NCBI RefSeq assembly: GCF_014197795.1
Contig: NZ_JACIGI010000017.1
Span: forward strand, 1-64,000
Source: Roseospira goensis
GTDB taxonomy: Bacteria; Pseudomonadota; Alphaproteobacteria; Rhodospirillales; Rhodospirillaceae
DNA: 64,000 bases
Reading direction: 5' to 3'
The position numbers and the translations under genes were made by a program. The notes beneath the pieces are model-generated. The model had not been told where the DNA came from. It made no database searches and worked only from the letters and a program-made list of their open reading frames with translations. Below, in pieces: positions 8,842 through 18,320 of the stretch; the first letter of the stretch is position 1, and each line of letters begins with the position of its first letter.

Positions 8842-9459
8842 TCACGCAACCCAGCCATCCCGTGCGCGGATGGCGGTGGCGGACGCGCTGTGGCGCCGGA
8901 TCGGCAGAAACACCCACGCCGGTGGAGGGGCGAGCGCCAGCCGAGTCGCGGCCCGCTCGGGCCGGCGGCCGGCCGCATAACGCCGCGCCGCCCGCGCGGA
9001 CACCGGTACCAAAGAGTACCCTGGGCGGTCGAAGACCGCAACCGGAACGATTTCCATGAGCGTGGTCCAGGACCGCCAGCGTGGCAACTGGGCCAGGTTG
9101 TCGGCCCCCATCAGCCAGACGAAGCGGACGCGCGGGAAGCGCCGCTGCAACAGCCGCACCGTGTCGACGGTGTAGCGCGTGCCCAACTGGGCCTCGATCC
9201 CGGTCGGCACGATACGCGGGTGGCGCTGCACCGCCTGGGCGCGGGTCAGCCGGCGCGCCATCGGGGCCATGGGCTGGCCGGTTTTCAGCGGGTTGCCGGG
9301 CGAGACCAGCCACCAGACCTGATCCAGGTCGAGCCGGCGCAGCGCCTCCAGGCTGACGTGGCGGTGGCCGGCGTGGGCGGGGTTGAACGAGCCGCCCAGC
9401 AGGCCGATGCGGACACGGCGGCGGTCGCCGTAGGGCGGCGGGGTCAGGAAACGCGGCAT
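8842..9459 (-). CDS. nadD: Nicotinate-nucleotide adenylyltransferase
   Basis: NadD makes deamido-NAD+ from nicotinate mononucleotide and ATP. It has the nucleotidyltransferase motif GGSFNPAHAGH near residue 20, the substrate-loop segment WWLVSPGNPLK, the FVWLMGADNLAQLPRW block and the closing SATAIR motif (the SxTxIR that binds ATP). The start at 9459 (MPRFLTPPPYG) gives 205 residues; an ATG at 9480 would add seven, and neither has a clear ribosome-binding site. It is the first gene of the nadD-rsfS-rlmH block and diverges from the ABC exporter. Confidence 0.93.
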   Translation of the reverse strand: MPRFLTPPPYGDRRRVRIGLLGGSFNPAHAGHRHVSLEALRRLDLDQVWWLVSPGNPLKTGQPMAPMARRLTRAQAVQRHPRIVPTGIEAQLGTRYTVDTVRLLQRRFPRVRFVWLMGADNLAQLPRWRSWTTLMEIVPVAVFDRPGYSLVPVSARAARRYAAGRRPERAATRLALAPPPAWVFLPIRRHSASATAIRARDGWVA

Positions 9460-9726
9460 GGCGACCGGGTGTGGAAGCATCGGGGCGAGCGGGTACAGGC
9501 CGGGATCGAACCACGCCCGCGACCGCCCCGGCAAGCGAAAGCGGGCGGCGCACGGAGGCAGACCCTGTTCGCGCGCGGGGCGTACCGGCCGTCCGCCCGC
9601 CTTGCGCGGCGGCGCGCCTGGGATTAGGTCAAAGGGCACCAATCCCTTTCTCGCGCCGGCCCGGGGCCGTTCCCCGGCCCGGACCGGGCGCGCCCCGACC
9701 GCGAGATCCGCCCCGATGAGACAGCC

Positions 9727-11607
9727 GTGAGAAAACGGACCCCCGAGATGCCCCCGCGCGCGCCCGAGGGTGTGCGCGGCGACTGGCGTGTGCTGCGCCG
9801 CCTGCTGCCCCACCTGTGGCCCAAGGATGCCCCCGCCCTGCGTGCCCGCATGGTTCTGGCCATGGGGCTGCTGCTGCTGGCCAAGGTGGCCACCGTCTAT
9901 GTTCCCATCTTCTACAAGGAGGCCGTGGACGCGCTGTCGGTGCCGGCGACCATCACCGCCGTCCCGGTGCTGATGATCGTGGCCTACGGGCTGGCGCGGG
10001 TCGGGGTGGTGCTGTTCAACGAACTGCGTGATCTGGTGTTCGCCCGCGTGGTCGAACGCGCCATGCACGTGGTCGGGCTCGACACCTTCCGCCACCTGCA
10101 TGCGCTGTCGCTGCGCTTCCACATGGACCGCCAAACCGGCGGCCTGTCGCGGGTGATCGAGCGCGGCACCCGGGGCATCGAGATTGTGCTGCGCCTGTTC
10201 GCTTTCCGCGCCGGTCCGGCGCTGATCGAACTGGCGATGGTCTGCGGCATCCTGTGGTGGTTGTACGACTGGACCTTCGCCGCCGCCATCGTGGTCACCA
10301 TCGCCGTCTACATTCTCTGGACGCTGGCGATCACGGACTGGCGGCTGGCGTTCCGGCGCACCATGAACACCCACGACGCCGAGGCCAACACCAAGGCCAT
10401 CGACAGCCTGCTGAACTACGAAACGGTCAAGTATTTCGGCAACGAGGAGCACGAGGCGCGCCGCTTCGACCGCGCCCTGACCGCCTACGAGGACGCCGCG
10501 GTCAAGTCACACAGCTCGCTGTCGCTGCTCAACATCGGACAGGGGGCGATCATCTCCGTCGGCCTGGTGGTCATCATGTCGATGGCCGGGCGCGGCATCG
10601 TCGCCGGCACCATGACTCCGGGCGACTTCGTGCTGGTGAACACCTACCTGCTCCAGCTCTATCAGCCGCTGAACTTCCTCGGCATGGTCTACCGGGAGAT
10701 CAAGCAGGCCCTGGTCGACATGGAGGTCATGTTCGGCCTGCGCGACCAGCCGCCGGAGATCGCCGACCCGCCCGGCGCGCCCGCCCTCGACGTGACCGGG
10801 GGCACGGTGCGGTTCGAGGGCGTGCGCTTCGCTTATGGGCCGGAGCGCGACGTGCTGCGCGGCATCGACCTGGAGGTGCCGGCCGGTCGCACCGTGGCCA
10901 TCGTCGGGCCGTCGGGGGCGGGCAAGAGCACCATCGGCCGGCTGCTCTACCGCTTCTACGACGTCACCGGCGGCCGCGTGACCATCGACGGCCAGGACGT
11001 CCGCGCCGTCTCCCAGGCCTCGCTGCGCCGGGTCATCGGCGTGGTGCCGCAGGATACGGTGCTGTTCAATGACACCATCGGCTACAACATCGCCTACGGC
11101 AATCCGGACGCCCCCTGGTCAGAGGTGGAGCGGGCGGCCAAGCTGGCCTCCCTGCACGACTTCGTGCGCATGCTGCCGAAGGGGTACGACACCACGGTGG
11201 GGGAACGCGGGCTGAAGCTGTCCGGCGGCGAGAAGCAGCGCGTCGCCATCGCCCGCGCCATTCTCAAGGATCCGGCGATCCTGCTGTTCGACGAGGCCAC
11301 CAGCCAACTCGACAGTCACACCGAAAAGGACATCCAGGCCGCCTTGCGGCAGGTGTCGAGCGGGCGTACCACCCTGGTGATCGCGCACCGTCTGTCGACG
11401 GTGATCGACGCCGACCGCATCGTGGTCCTGGACGGCGGCCGGGTGGCGGAAAGCGGGACCCACGAGGACCTGCTGGCCCTGGGCGGACGCTATGCCGCGC
11501 TGTGGCGCAAGCAGCAGGAGGCCCAGGCCCTGGAGGCGCGCCTTGAAGTGGCGGCGCGCGATCCCGACACCGACCAGGAAGCGCGCGCGCACGACGCCCC
11601 CGCCTGA
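9727..11607 (+). CDS. Atm1-type ABC exporter (half-transporter)
   Basis: A 626-residue half-transporter. Six membrane helices occupy residues ~40-320, with the Atm1-family cytoplasmic stretch DSLLNYETVKYFGNEEHEA. The nucleotide-binding domain follows: Walker A GPSGAGKST (~399), Q-loop GVVPQDTVLFNDTI, signature LSGGEKQR, Walker B AILLFDEATS and the H-loop VIAHRLS. Bacterial Atm1 proteins export glutathione conjugates of heavy metals; the mitochondrial ones export a sulfur species. The GTG start at 9727 gives MRKRTPEM; an ATG at 9748 is possible. It diverges from nadD and no partner gene is obvious. Confidence 0.88.
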   Translation: MRKRTPEMPPRAPEGVRGDWRVLRRLLPHLWPKDAPALRARMVLAMGLLLLAKVATVYVPIFYKEAVDALSVPATITAVPVLMIVAYGLARVGVVLFNELRDLVFARVVERAMHVVGLDTFRHLHALSLRFHMDRQTGGLSRVIERGTRGIEIVLRLFAFRAGPALIELAMVCGILWWLYDWTFAAAIVVTIAVYILWTLAITDWRLAFRRTMNTHDAEANTKAIDSLLNYETVKYFGNEEHEARRFDRALTAYEDAAVKSHSSLSLLNIGQGAIISVGLVVIMSMAGRGIVAGTMTPGDFVLVNTYLLQLYQPLNFLGMVYREIKQALVDMEVMFGLRDQPPEIADPPGAPALDVTGGTVRFEGVRFAYGPERDVLRGIDLEVPAGRTVAIVGPSGAGKSTIGRLLYRFYDVTGGRVTIDGQDVRAVSQASLRRVIGVVPQDTVLFNDTIGYNIAYGNPDAPWSEVERAAKLASLHDFVRMLPKGYDTTVGERGLKLSGGEKQRVAIARAILKDPAILLFDEATSQLDSHTEKDIQAALRQVSSGRTTLVIAHRLSTVIDADRIVVLDGGRVAESGTHEDLLALGGRYAALWRKQQEAQALEARLEVAARDPDTDQEARAHDAPA

Positions 11608-11743
11608 GCCCACCCGGGGGCGGGGCCGCACCCTGCGGCGGTCGCGGCCCGTTGGCGCGGGCCGGCGATCGGGCTACCATGCGGTCCACCGGTCGGCCCG
11701 CGGCGCGGTGGTCGTGGTCCGGCGTCGCCGAGGGGGAAGAGCC

Positions 11744-14170
11744 ATGCGTCGCCTTGTTCCGTTCCCGAACGCCCGCCGTCCCCGGCCGGGCCGCGCCATC
11801 GCCCCCGCGCTGCTGGTCGCGCTGACGGTCGCACTGACGGTCGCGCTGACGGTCGCCGCGGTCCCCACGCTCGCCGCCGACCCGCCCCGCAAACAGCCGG
11901 CGTTGCCGCCGCTGCCGACGCTGGACCGCACCCTGGACCCGGAGATCGGCATCGGCCGCATCGCCGATCTGGTGCGCCAGCGGGTGGTTGGCGCGCTGAG
12001 CCTGCTCGGCTCGCTGACCGAGGGCGATATCATCGCCACCGAGGGTCCGATCACCGCCAGCGAGACGCCCGACGGCGGCGCCCGGGTGCTGTTCGAGGAC
12101 CTCACCATGCGGGCCGGCACGGCGCAGGGCGTGCCGGTGGTGATCGCCTTCGGCGATGTCAGCGTGGACGCCACCGACGCCGGCGGGGGCCGGGTCGCCT
12201 ACCGCTCGTCCGTGCCCGGGCCGATCCTGATCTATCACGAGGGGGCGCCGGTCGCGGAACTGACGATGGGCACCCTCGACCTGCAGGGCGAGATCGACCC
12301 CGAGACTCCACTGTTCGGCCGCGACCGCATCCGCATCGGCGATGCGCGGCTGCGCCTCGACGATCAGGCCCGCGACGCGCTGCTGCTCACGCTCACCGCC
12401 GCGGACCTGGAGTCCCGCTCGGACGTGGCCGAGGACGGGACCCTGGAGGCGACCCTGACCATGAGCGGGAACGGGCTGGGCGTGGCGCGCGGCGAGCGCG
12501 ACCCGACCATCGCCGTCGCCACCCTGGAGGCCACCAACGTCTACGACGGGGTGCCGGGGGCCTGGCTGGAGGTGCTCGACTTGATGGCGGCCACGGAGCG
12601 GCTGCCGACGCTGGAGGCGATGACCGCCACGGTGGCCCGGGTGATGGGGCAGAACGAACTGGGCAACAACGACTCGCGCCTGGAGACCACCGGCATCGAG
12701 GTGTTCGTCTCGCCGACGGAGTCGGTCACCATCGACCGGCTCGGCGTCGACATGGTGATGGACGAACCGATCGGGGGAACGCCGCGCGGGCGGTCGGTCC
12801 TGACGTTGGACGGGCTGCGCACCCGCGGCCGCGATCTGCCGGTGGCCATCGACCTCGGCGCGCTGCGTCTGACCAGCGAGGGCCAGGGCCTGGAGGTGGG
12901 ACGGCTGCGGGCGTTCATGGCGGAGACCATGCAGACGGTCTCTGCCCTCGACCTGGACCCGCAGGCGCCGCCGCAGCCGCTGCCGCCGGCGGTGGAGGCC
13001 CGCCTGATCGACGGCATGCTGGCGCTGGTGCGCGACCTGGGGATCGGCGACGCCGAGGTGACGATGGCGCTCTCCGGCCTGTCGGTGCGTCAGGCCCGCA
13101 CCCAGGTTCTCGGGCTGGAGCGGCTCCAGATCGGGGGCGGCTGGACCGAGACCGCGGCCGGGCGCCTGGACGGACCGGGCACCCTCGACCTGCGCGGGCT
13201 GAGCGTCAACGACCCCAGCCTGGGCCTGCCCTGGCGGGTGGACCGGGTGGCGGTGGACAGCGTGACCCGCGGCTTCGATCTGCGCGCCGTCCGGGAGTTG
13301 ATCGTGCTGTTCGCAGAGGCCGGCAGGGTCACCGGCGGACCGCCGACCGCCGGGGATCTCGCGGCGCTGGCCGACGGCATGGCGATCGCCGGCGGGTCGC
13401 TGCGGGTCGGCCTGGAGGGGGTGGCCGTGGGCTCCGAGATGAACCCCATGGGTGGCCTGGGTCGCGCCGACCTGACGGTCGAGATCGACCCGGCGGAGCC
13501 CGGAGAGCCGGTGTCCGACGCCCGGCTCACCTTCGACCTCGCGGCCCTGGACGCGGGGCCGAGCGCCGCGCGCACGCTGCCGCCGGCGCTGATTCCGTCC
13601 GAGGCCGGCCTGGCCCTGCGCGGCGATGACCTGCCGCTGCCGGCCCTGACCCGGCTGGGCATGACGACGCCGGCCGACCCGATGGCGGCGGACGCCGCCA
13701 TGGAGCGCGCCACGGCGGCGCTGATGGCCGAACACAGCCCCGAGGTCACGCTGGAGACCCTGGGCGTGGCGGCGCCGGCCTATGGGGTCGAGGGCCAGGG
13801 GCGCCTGACCATGGCCGGGGTCGGTCCGCAGGCCATGGAGGGCGCCATGTCCCTGGCGATCCAGGGGCTCGACGACACCATGACCCTGTTGCAGGAGCGC
13901 GCCCGCACCGACCCTGCGATGCAACAGCCGCTGCTGGCCCTGCTCGCGCTGCGCGGCCTGGGTCGGGTCAGCGCCCCCGGCACCCATGTCTACGATATCG
14001 TGATGACGCCGGACGCGGGCCTGCTCATCAACGGTACACCGGCGGCCGCGCTGCTGGCCGCTCCGCCGGGCGAAGCGGCGCCGCAACCTGGGGACGCGCC
14101 GGACGCCCGGCCGGACGAGCCGCCGGCGGAGTCCACCGGCCCGCAGAAGCCGCGTCGGACACCCGAGTAG
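11744..14170 (+). CDS. Large exported protein of unknown family
   Basis: I do not recognise this 808-residue protein. The start at 11744 follows GGGGGAAGAG. The signal peptide core is built from a near-perfect 12-base tandem repeat (GCGCTGACGGTC and variants, about 11817-11856), giving ALTVALTVALTVA, and ends VPTLAADP. The mature protein is acidic, apparently without cysteine, with long alternating amphipathic strands and many short DGxxxARG-like segments. It resembles the many-stranded periplasmic proteins of the DUF945/AsmA style but carries no motif I can name. The last 40 residues are Pro/Ala-rich and disordered. The gene stands alone. Confidence 0.7.
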   Translation: MRRLVPFPNARRPRPGRAIAPALLVALTVALTVALTVAAVPTLAADPPRKQPALPPLPTLDRTLDPEIGIGRIADLVRQRVVGALSLLGSLTEGDIIATEGPITASETPDGGARVLFEDLTMRAGTAQGVPVVIAFGDVSVDATDAGGGRVAYRSSVPGPILIYHEGAPVAELTMGTLDLQGEIDPETPLFGRDRIRIGDARLRLDDQARDALLLTLTAADLESRSDVAEDGTLEATLTMSGNGLGVARGERDPTIAVATLEATNVYDGVPGAWLEVLDLMAATERLPTLEAMTATVARVMGQNELGNNDSRLETTGIEVFVSPTESVTIDRLGVDMVMDEPIGGTPRGRSVLTLDGLRTRGRDLPVAIDLGALRLTSEGQGLEVGRLRAFMAETMQTVSALDLDPQAPPQPLPPAVEARLIDGMLALVRDLGIGDAEVTMALSGLSVRQARTQVLGLERLQIGGGWTETAAGRLDGPGTLDLRGLSVNDPSLGLPWRVDRVAVDSVTRGFDLRAVRELIVLFAEAGRVTGGPPTAGDLAALADGMAIAGGSLRVGLEGVAVGSEMNPMGGLGRADLTVEIDPAEPGEPVSDARLTFDLAALDAGPSAARTLPPALIPSEAGLALRGDDLPLPALTRLGMTTPADPMAADAAMERATAALMAEHSPEVTLETLGVAAPAYGVEGQGRLTMAGVGPQAMEGAMSLAIQGLDDTMTLLQERARTDPAMQQPLLALLALRGLGRVSAPGTHVYDIVMTPDAGLLINGTPAAALLAAPPGEAAPQPGDAPDARPDEPPAESTGPQKPRRTPE

Positions 14171-14403
14171 AGGGCCGGACGAGGGGCGCGCGTGACGGCG
14201 GATTGTCACGGTTTTACGGTGAGTTGACTGGCAAAGTCTGATATGGTGATGGAAACTCGCCGTGGCCCCGCCAGGCGCGCACCGGTCAGGCGTGACTCGC
14301 GCCCGGCCCACGGTTCGCGGGTCGGGGCCGACGGGCGCGGGATCCATCGCATCAGCAAGCCCTCACCCCTCCGGCGACGGGGGCGGGCGGGAAGACGGCG
14401 GCC

Positions 14404-16704
14404 ATGACAGCGTCCACTCTCGACCACTTCGCCTTTGCAGAGCAGCCCTTCGCGCCGAGTCCGAATCCGGCCCACCACTTCGTCGCCGAGGGCGGGACCG
14501 ACGTGCCGGCGACCATCATGGCGGCGCTGGATCGGGGCGAGGCCCTGATCAAGCTCACCGGCGACCCGGGCACCGGCAAGACCCACACCTGCCAGGTTCT
14601 GGAAACGAAGCTGCACGGGACCTGGCCGGTGGCGCTGGTGACCGCCCCGCCCAACGACGAGGGCCGGTCGCTGCTGGGCGCCGTGTGCCGCGGCTTCGGG
14701 CTGTCCGAGCGGGACACCTGGGCCGAGATGACGGGCACGCTGGGCACCTTCCTGGAGGATATCGAGGCGCGCGGTGAGAACGCCGTGCTGATCGTGGACG
14801 AGGCCCAGGTCCTGGACGTCACCGGCCTGGAGGCGCTGCGCCTGCTGACCACGCTGGAGGTGCGCGACGCCCGGGTGCTGCGGATCGTCATGGTCGGCCA
14901 GCCGGCGTTGGACGACCTGTTGGAGCGTTCGGCGCTGCGCCAGCTCGCCGAGCGCGTCGACCTGGCGCTGACCACCGAGCCGTTCACGCCCGACCAGGCG
15001 TTGGCCTATATCGACCACGAGATCGACCTGTGCCGGCGCGAGGGCGTCGATTTCGACCCCATGACCGCCGACGCGAAACAGAAGATCGCGGCCGCCTCCC
15101 GCGGTGTCCCGCGGGCCCTCAACGCGCTGTGCGACCGGGCGCTGAATCTGGCCGCCGAAGACGGGGTGCCGCGCGCGACCGGCGCGCATGCCGAGGCCGC
15201 GATCGCCGCCGTGGCCGAGCCGGCGCCCGGCGCCGCCGCCAGCTCCCGAGACCGCGCTGGGCGGCGGGGTGGGCGCCGCCTGGCCCTGGTGGCGTCGCTG
15301 CTGGGCCTGCTCGCGATCGGCGGGGGTGCGCTCTGGGTCGCCGGCCACTCGGACTCCATGGGTGTGCTGCTGCCTCCGGCCCCGGGCGACAGCGACGGGG
15401 CCGACGGGGACTCGGCGGTGCCCGTGCTGAGGGGGATCCCGTCGGAGGCGCGGCCGGAGGCGGATCCCTTGCCGCGCCGCGTTGATGCGGCGGCGCGGGA
15501 CACGGAGGCGTCCGAAACTGTGGCCGCCGAGACCGCGACCGCAGAGGCCCCGGATGAGACCCCCGCTGAGACCCCCGCGCGCGAGGCCCGCCCGGCGGAC
15601 GCGATGCCAGAGGATGACACGGGCACGGCGCCCCCGGAGCCCGTCACCGGGCGCGAGGCCCCCGCGCCGACCGTGCCCGCGACATCGGCGCCGCCGGAGA
15701 CGGCCATGGCGACGTCGGCCCGACCTGAGCCGGACCCTGACTCTGAGCCGGAGCCTGAGCCGGCCGCCCCGGTCCCGGAGCCGGCCGACCTGTCGCCGCC
15801 GGATATCCCGCTGTCGCCCGGAGCTACCGCCGAGGACGCGCGCGTGGCCGAGGCCCTCGCCCGCCTGCGCGGCCTGCGCGCCCGCCAGGCCGAGTCCGAG
15901 GGGGCGGCCGGGGGGGCGACCGCCGTGGCCCCGTCCGTACCGACGGATCCCGGGACATCGAGCGGGCCGGTTGCCGGGACCGGGGCGGCGACACCGGCGC
16001 CGGCGCAGCCGAACGGCGACCCGGGAGCTGTGGCGGGAGCCGTGGCGGGATCCGAGACGGACGCGCCGCCGCCAGCCGGAACCGAAGGGCCGCCGCCCAC
16101 GGCCGTGCCGGGACCCGACACCGCCCCCGGGTCCGTGGCCGAGCGGGCGCGGACGCAGACCGCCCCGGTCCGGCCGGACGGCGCCGCGTCCGAGCCGGGG
16201 GCCTCGCTTCCGGGTGTGCTGCAACTCGTGCCGGGCGCCCTGCGCGCGGCCGGGGCGCCCGAGACCGCGCGGCCCGACCAACTCGCCCGCGCCGCCGCGA
16301 TCGTGCCGCCGCCCCCGCCCAAGCCGCCGGTGCCGGCGCGGCCCGCCGCCGAGCGAACGCCCGCACCAGCGCCCGCGTCCGCGCCGGCTGCGGTTTCTGC
16401 TCCTGCTGCGGTGCCGCAGGGTCGCGACGCGGCGGCGCACGCCGCCGCCCGCGAAGCCGATGCACGTGATACCGCGACCCTCAACAGCCTGAGCCTGCGA
16501 GCGGCCCGCGAAGGCCGCACGCCGCCGGTCCAACCGCAGCGCCCGAATGGCACCGGCGCGGTGCCCCAGGACCCGGCACGAGTCGGGTCGGCCCCCTGGT
16601 CTCCGGGGACGTCGGCCCCGCAGCCGGCGCGGCCGGCGGAGGCCCGGCCGGACGGCATCGAGATCCCGCCCAATCCGCCGTGGCCCGGCGCGGTGCGGCC
16701 GTGA
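14404..16704 (+). CDS. ExeA/GspA-like AAA ATPase with transmembrane segment and long disordered tail
   Basis: A 766-residue protein. Residues 1-270 form an ExeA-type AAA+ domain: FAFAEQPFAPSPNPAHHF at the start, Walker A GDPGTGKT (~54), Walker B AVLIVDEAQVLD, sensor region IVMVGQPALDDLL and the C-terminal PRALNALCDRALNLA helix. A single membrane helix follows (residues ~297-318). The remaining ~440 residues are Pro/Ala/Glu-rich, apparently disordered and probably periplasmic. GspA/ExeA proteins help assemble secretin channels by binding peptidoglycan, usually through a C-terminal domain; no such domain is evident here. No secretion-system gene is next to it. Confidence 0.8.
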   Translation: MTASTLDHFAFAEQPFAPSPNPAHHFVAEGGTDVPATIMAALDRGEALIKLTGDPGTGKTHTCQVLETKLHGTWPVALVTAPPNDEGRSLLGAVCRGFGLSERDTWAEMTGTLGTFLEDIEARGENAVLIVDEAQVLDVTGLEALRLLTTLEVRDARVLRIVMVGQPALDDLLERSALRQLAERVDLALTTEPFTPDQALAYIDHEIDLCRREGVDFDPMTADAKQKIAAASRGVPRALNALCDRALNLAAEDGVPRATGAHAEAAIAAVAEPAPGAAASSRDRAGRRGGRRLALVASLLGLLAIGGGALWVAGHSDSMGVLLPPAPGDSDGADGDSAVPVLRGIPSEARPEADPLPRRVDAAARDTEASETVAAETATAEAPDETPAETPAREARPADAMPEDDTGTAPPEPVTGREAPAPTVPATSAPPETAMATSARPEPDPDSEPEPEPAAPVPEPADLSPPDIPLSPGATAEDARVAEALARLRGLRARQAESEGAAGGATAVAPSVPTDPGTSSGPVAGTGAATPAPAQPNGDPGAVAGAVAGSETDAPPPAGTEGPPPTAVPGPDTAPGSVAERARTQTAPVRPDGAASEPGASLPGVLQLVPGALRAAGAPETARPDQLARAAAIVPPPPPKPPVPARPAAERTPAPAPASAPAAVSAPAAVPQGRDAAAHAAAREADARDTATLNSLSLRAAREGRTPPVQPQRPNGTGAVPQDPARVGSAPWSPGTSAPQPARPAEARPDGIEIPPNPPWPGAVRP

Positions 16705-17143
16705 TCCGATCGCGCCACGCCGCGCCGCGCGGTCCCGGGGGCGCCCAACCTTGAGATATTTTAGTCGTTGGGATGCCCTGAATACGTAGAGGCGTTGAAA
16801 CAATAATCGGTCCAGGTCGGACCCGCCTTGCGGATCATTGCTTTTCGGTGTCCCGGAATCGCACTATCGTGACCCGTGATCGACGCGGGGCGTCTGGCGG
16901 GCGGCGCCGACCCTGGCCGGATGTTCCCCCGGATGCCCGCGTCGCCCTGGATCAGTCTGCCCGTGCGGCGGCCGGCCAGAGCCTGTCCGGCTCGCCGGTG
17001 GTGCGTGTCGCCGCGCCACCGCGCCACAGCCTGTCCGGTGTCGCGGGCCGGTCGGCGGCCGTCCGGGGGGCGGCAACCGGTCGGCACCAACCGGTCGGCA
17101 CCAACCGGTCGGCACCAACCAACGAAGTCGTAAGGGAGGAACC
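16705..17143. other. Intergenic region upstream of the TRAP operon
   Basis: These 439 bases contain no gene I can support. They begin with an unusually A/T-rich stretch (about 16752-16810) that is a plausible promoter region. They end with a 14-base tandem repeat and the dctP ribosome-binding site AAGGGAGG. Confidence 0.5.
17075..17120. repeat. 14-base tandem repeat before dctP
   Basis: Three exact copies of AACCGGTCGGCACC (17075-17088, 17089-17102, 17103-17116) plus AACC. Each unit contains the palindrome ACCGGT. The array ends about ten bases before the AAGGGAGG ribosome-binding site of dctP, so it lies in the leader or at the promoter. It could bind a regulator in tandem or arise from slippage. 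Confidence 0.85.
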
Positions 17144-18163
17144 ATGATGAACCGTGTCATGACCACGCTGGCCACCGCCGGCGTCGCCGTCGGTCTGGCC
17201 CTGACCACGTCGGCGCCGGCCTGGGCGGCCTGCGATGACGGCGAAATCGTCATCAAGTTCAGCCATGTCACCAACACCGACAAGCATCCGAAGGGCATCG
17301 CCGCGTCGCTGCTGGCCGACCGGGTGAACGCCGAGATGGACGGCCAAGCCTGCATGGAGGTCTTCCCGAACTCCACCCTGTACAACGACGACAAGGTGCT
17401 GGAGGCGATGCTGTCCGGCGACGTGCAGCTGGCGGCCCCCTCGCTGTCGAAGTTCGAGAAGTTCACCAAGCAGTTCCGCCTGTTCGACCTGCCCTTCGTG
17501 TTCGAGGATATCGAGGCGGTCAACCGCTTCCAGACCTCCGAGCACGGCCAGGCGATGCTGGACTCCATGCAGCGTCGCGGCCTGCAGGGCCTGGCCTTCT
17601 GGCACAACGGCATGAAGCAGATGTCGGCCAATCGGCCGCTGCTGGCGCCGGAGGACGCCGAGGGCCTGAAGTTCCGCATCCAGCAGTCCGACGTGCTGCA
17701 GGCCCAGTTCGAGGCGCTCGGCGCCAACCCGCAGAAGATGGCCTTCTCCGAGGTGTACGGCGCGCTGCAGCAGGGCGTGGTGGACGGCCAGGAGAACACC
17801 TGGTCCAACATCTACGGCCAGAAGTTCTTCGAGGTGCAGGACGGCATCACCGAAACCAACCACGGCATTCTCGACTATCTGGTGGTCACCTCCACCGAGT
17901 GGCTGGACGGCCTGGACCCTGAGGTGCGCGATCAGTTCCTGACCATCCTCGACGAGGTCACGGAAACCCGCAACGCCGAGTCCTTCGCCGTCAACCAGCG
18001 CAACAAGGACCTCATCGTCGAGGCCGGCGGCGTCGTGCGCACCCTGACGCCGGAGCAGCGCCAGCAGTGGGTCGCGGCCATGCAGCCGGTGTGGGATCAG
18101 TTCATGGACGACATCGGCGAGGACCTGCTGAGCGCGGCCCTGTCGTACAACTCGACCAACTGA
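17144..18163 (+). CDS. dctP: TRAP transporter substrate-binding protein, DctP type
   Basis: Periplasmic receptor of a tripartite ATP-independent transporter, which uses a sodium or proton gradient to import organic acids. The 339-residue protein has a Sec signal peptide cleaved near APAWAACD. Family motifs follow: IKFSHVTNTDKHPKG, the DLPFVFEDIEAVNRF segment, the Arg-containing GLKFRIQQSD (the arginine that binds the carboxylate), and FSEVYGALQQGVVDGQENTW. The motifs fit C4-dicarboxylate-type DctP receptors, but the ligand cannot be fixed from sequence. AAGGGAGG lies just before the start. It is the first gene of dctP-dctQ-dctM. Confidence 0.92.
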   Translation: MMNRVMTTLATAGVAVGLALTTSAPAWAACDDGEIVIKFSHVTNTDKHPKGIAASLLADRVNAEMDGQACMEVFPNSTLYNDDKVLEAMLSGDVQLAAPSLSKFEKFTKQFRLFDLPFVFEDIEAVNRFQTSEHGQAMLDSMQRRGLQGLAFWHNGMKQMSANRPLLAPEDAEGLKFRIQQSDVLQAQFEALGANPQKMAFSEVYGALQQGVVDGQENTWSNIYGQKFFEVQDGITETNHGILDYLVVTSTEWLDGLDPEVRDQFLTILDEVTETRNAESFAVNQRNKDLIVEAGGVVRTLTPEQRQQWVAAMQPVWDQFMDDIGEDLLSAALSYNSTN

Positions 18164-18200
18164 CCGACCCCACCCAACCAGACCAGAGACGGACCGAACC

Positions 18201-18228
18201 GATGGCCCGGCCACCACGCCGGGCCATC
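18201..18228 (+). terminator. Strong hairpin between dctP and dctQ
   Basis: GATGGCCCGGC (18201-18211) and GCCGGGCCATC (18218-18228) form a perfect 11-base stem with loop CACCAC. No U tract follows. In TRAP and ABC operons such hairpins after the receptor gene protect the upstream mRNA from 3' exonucleases or cause partial termination, so the receptor is made in excess. Confidence 0.8.
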
Positions 18229-18320
18229 GTGCCGTTTGCCGTCCGCCCATGGTGCGCTGCACAGGGGAGGGTGGGCGCGCGGCCGGTTCGGGGACCCGTC
18301 ACCGCCGGGAGGACGCGTTC

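Noticed and set aside
11264-14347. 1027-codon open frame on the minus strand
   Set aside because: It is antisense to the exported protein and the ABC gene, Arg/Gly/His-rich with no motif; the plus-strand genes have ribosome-binding sites and recognisable structure.
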